From Alphaproteobacteria bacterium (GTDB taxonomy: Bacteria > Pseudomonadota > Alphaproteobacteria > Elsterales > Elsteraceae): 6,774 nt of DNA. Position 1 is the stretch's first letter, and each line of letters begins with the position of its first letter. The stretch covers positions 1 to 6,774 of the forward strand of contig JAAFHH010000165.1 in NCBI GenBank assembly GCA_013297545.1, written 5' to 3'. Shown in pieces: positions 4,905 through 6,774 of this stretch. The translations under genes were made by a program, and so were the position numbers. The notes beneath the pieces were generated by a model. It was not told where the DNA came from. It made no database searches and worked only from the letters and a program-made list of their open reading frames with translations.

Positions 4905-6774
4905 ATGCGCCGTCTCTTGCGCCGATTTGCCTGGTACCGCGACCGCCTCGCCGCCATGGAGCCGGGTGAGGTGCACCATCGCGTGCGCGAACAGCTCCAC
5001 CGCCGCGTCGATCGCTGGCACCCGCCGCTCGACCCGGTGCCAGCCGATGCGCCCTGGCCGGCACTGCCCCTGCCCGGCCCGGCGGTGGCGGAGCCCGCGT
5101 GGCGCACCCTCGCGGACGAGGTCGCCGCCGGCCGGTTCCACTGGTGGGGCACGGCGTGGCCGAAGGTGAACCCGCCGGACTGGCACCTGGATCCGACGAC
5201 GGCCAAGGCTTGGGACCAGCAGCGCTACTGCTTCGACTTGCCGTTTCGCCACCTCGATGGCTTCGGCGACGTGAAGTACGTTTGGGAACTAAACCGGCTG
5301 CAGCATCTGCCTGCTCTTGCAGCCCTCAGTGCCACGGGGGACGCGCGCGCAGCCGCGTTGGTGCTGGATCACATCCGGTCTTGGATCACGGCGAACCCGC
5401 CCTGGCGCGGGATCAATTGGACGTCGGGCATCGAGCTTGGCATGCGCGTGGTCTCGCTCGTGCTCGCCGCATCCTGGCTGCCCGCAGCGGCGCGGACGGA
5501 CGCGGATCGCCGGCTGCTGGTTGCAACCCTGGCCGCACACGGCGCGTGGCTCGCCCGCTACCCATCGCTCTATTCGTCTGCCAACAACCACCGCACCTCG
5601 GAAGCGCTGGGCCTGTGGGTGATTGCCGCCGCCTGCCCGACCCTGCCGCGTGCGGCCGAATGGCGGGAGATCGCGCGCACCGCCTTGCTCGAGTGTGCGG
5701 CCACGCAAGTGCTGCCCGATGGCATCGGGGCCGAACAGTCGCCGACCTACACCGCGGTGACTTTGGAGACCTTGGCGCTCGCCCACCGCATCGGCCGCCT
5801 GGTGGGCGAGCCGCTCGACTTGAGTGCGACCTTGCGCAGTGGGGCCGAAGCGCTGCTCTGGTTTGCTGACAGCGCGGGGGCGGTGCCGGCGATCGGTGAT
5901 GATGATGAAAGCCGGGTGATCTCAGAACATCCGGGGCGTGAGGCGCAGATCGCCCGCACACTTGCGGTGCTTGCAGCCGAACTGGGCGATGCCGATCTGG
6001 CACCGCCGATCACCGTCACCGCCCCGCTCAGCGGTTTGATCTTTGGGACACCGCCAGCACCGCGACCTGGTCCAATCGGCGAACAGTGCTTTGCTGACGG
6101 CGGCTATTCCATTGACCGCCGCACGATTGCCGGCCGGCCTGCCCTGCTGATCGCCGACCATGGGCCGCTTGGCTTCAAGGCCATTGCCGCCCACGGCCAC
6201 GCGGATGCGCTGGCGGTTTGGCTTACCCTCGGCGATCAGCCAGTGTTCGTCGATGCTGGCACCTACGCCTATCACGCAGAACCCGGCAGCCGGGACGCGT
6301 TCCGCGCAACCGATGTCCACAACACGCTCTGCCTTGCCGGTGCGCCAAGCTCGATCCCGGCGGGGGACTTCAATTGGCGCAGCAAGGCGGCGGCCTGGCG
6401 CGAACCCGGCCACCCCTGGCGTCTGCGCCATGACGGCTATCTGGCACGCTTCGGTGCGATCCATGAGCGCACGATCACCCCCACTCCAACCGGCTGGCAG
6501 ATCGAAGATCAGCTGTTCGGCACCGCCGGGCCGTGGGAGGCGGTGATTGGTTTCACCCTCGACCCGACGCTCGAGGCCCTGACCCATGGCGATGGCTGGC
6601 AGATCGCGCGCAAGGGCCAGGTGATCCTGGACGTGCACTGCCACGGCCCCCTCGCCCTATCGGTCGACCCCACGCCCTATTCGGCACGTGTCGGCCATCG
6701 CCAGATGACCGCGCGGCTGGTGGCGGGCGGCAGGCTGGCCGCGGGTGACATGCAGCGCTGGACCATCACGGTGT
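4905..6774 (+). CDS. Heparinase II/III-family protein (polysaccharide lyase-like), 3' end beyond the window
   Basis: The frame stays open for 623 codons to the right edge; the stop is not in the window. Heparinase II/III proteins are typically lyases that cleave uronate-containing polysaccharides by beta-elimination, with an N-terminal alpha/alpha toroid and a C-terminal beta-sandwich. Toroid landmarks are GINWTSGIELGMR (169-181), SSANNHRTSEALGL (224-237), GIGAEQSPTYTA (273-284) and IGDDDESR (330-337). C-terminal landmarks are GHADAL (431-436), FVDAGTYAY (448-456) and FRATDVHNTL (466-475). N227/N228, Y282 and H432 are plausible counterparts of the Asn/Tyr/His catalytic set known from heparinase III (inference). 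No hydrophobic signal peptide is visible; the N-terminus is arginine-rich and amphipathic. An in-frame ATG at 4875 has a better ribosome-binding site (GAAGG 4860-4864), but its ten added codons include CTA, GCA and TCA in a row, unlike coding sequence here, so 4905 was preferred. Divergent from asnB. Confidence 0.88.
   Translation, partial: MRRLLRRFAWYRDRLAAMEPGEVHHRVREQLHRRVDRWHPPLDPVPADAPWPALPLPGPAVAEPAWRTLADEVAAGRFHWWGTAWPKVNPPDWHLDPTTAKAWDQQRYCFDLPFRHLDGFGDVKYVWELNRLQHLPALAALSATGDARAAALVLDHIRSWITANPPWRGINWTSGIELGMRVVSLVLAASWLPAAARTDADRRLLVATLAAHGAWLARYPSLYSSANNHRTSEALGLWVIAAACPTLPRAAEWREIARTALLECAATQVLPDGIGAEQSPTYTAVTLETLALAHRIGRLVGEPLDLSATLRSGAEALLWFADSAGAVPAIGDDDESRVISEHPGREAQIARTLAVLAAELGDADLAPPITVTAPLSGLIFGTPPAPRPGPIGEQCFADGGYSIDRRTIAGRPALLIADHGPLGFKAIAAHGHADALAVWLTLGDQPVFVDAGTYAYHAEPGSRDAFRATDVHNTLCLAGAPSSIPAGDFNWRSKAAAWREPGHPWRLRHDGYLARFGAIHERTITPTPTGWQIEDQLFGTAGPWEAVIGFTLDPTLEALTHGDGWQIARKGQVILDVHCHGPLALSVDPTPYSARVGHRQMTARLVAGGRLAAGDMQRWTITV

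Noticed and set aside
4834..5064. N-terminal extension of asnB to the in-frame ATG at 5064 (77 extra residues)
   Set aside because: The family requires Cys immediately after the initiator Met, an AAGGA site precedes the 4833 ATG, and the extension would overlap the 5' end of the divergent heparinase-like gene.
5099..5869. 256-codon plus-strand frame inside the heparinase-like gene
   Set aside because: Different frame from the one with family motifs. Composition is Arg/Gly/Ala/Pro-rich, typical of a shadow frame in GC-rich DNA.
5922..6644. 240-codon minus-strand frame opposite the heparinase-like gene
   Set aside because: Antisense shadow. The plus-strand frame carries conserved GHAD and HNTL motifs across this stretch.
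1..6774. Search for CRISPR arrays, tRNA/rRNA, insertion sequences, toxin-antitoxin or defence genes
   Set aside because: No regularly spaced repeats, transposase frames, terminal inverted repeats or RNA-gene signatures were seen on either strand.

Overview
This 6.8 kb window is GC-rich with strongly GC-biased third codon positions. Protein style and gene content suggest a high-GC Alphaproteobacterium (Rhodospirillales- or Sphingomonadales-like). That placement is an impression from the sequences and has not been tested. There are two functional blocks that meet tail to tail, with five real coding regions. No RNA genes, insertion sequences, CRISPR arrays or integration sites were seen.

Left block (1-1750, plus strand): the last 64 codons of an MDR-superfamily alcohol dehydrogenase/quinone oxidoreductase-like gene. 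Three bases later comes a complete 516-residue AMP-forming acyl-CoA synthetase (ANL superfamily, FadD-like). The tight spacing implies one transcript, probably for catabolism or activation of a carboxylic acid.

Boundary (1751-1853): a convergent intergenic region holding an AT-rich island (34 of 50 bases A/T at 1791-1840) and a perfect 7-bp inverted repeat that runs into the stop codon of the right-hand operon. It probably separates the two transcription units.

Right block (1854-6774): a surface-polysaccharide type cluster. On the minus strand, an AsnB-type glutamine-dependent amidotransferase (true start at 4833) is followed by a GT4 glycosyltransferase. The two reading frames overlap by 8 bases (ATGTCTAA). 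Divergent from asnB, on the plus strand, is a heparinase II/III-family protein that runs off the right edge. Glycosyltransferase, AsnB-like protein and heparinase-like protein together resemble capsule, exopolysaccharide or O-antigen loci of Proteobacteria. A reasonable hypothesis is that the glycosyltransferase builds a glycan, the AsnB-like enzyme amidates a carboxylate (free aspartate or a uronic acid), and the heparinase-like protein acts on uronate-containing polymer.

Nothing in the window clearly shows a wholly new system. The points most worth checking are the substrate of the AsnB-like enzyme, the apparent lack of a signal peptide on the heparinase-like protein, and the hairpin at the convergent junction.
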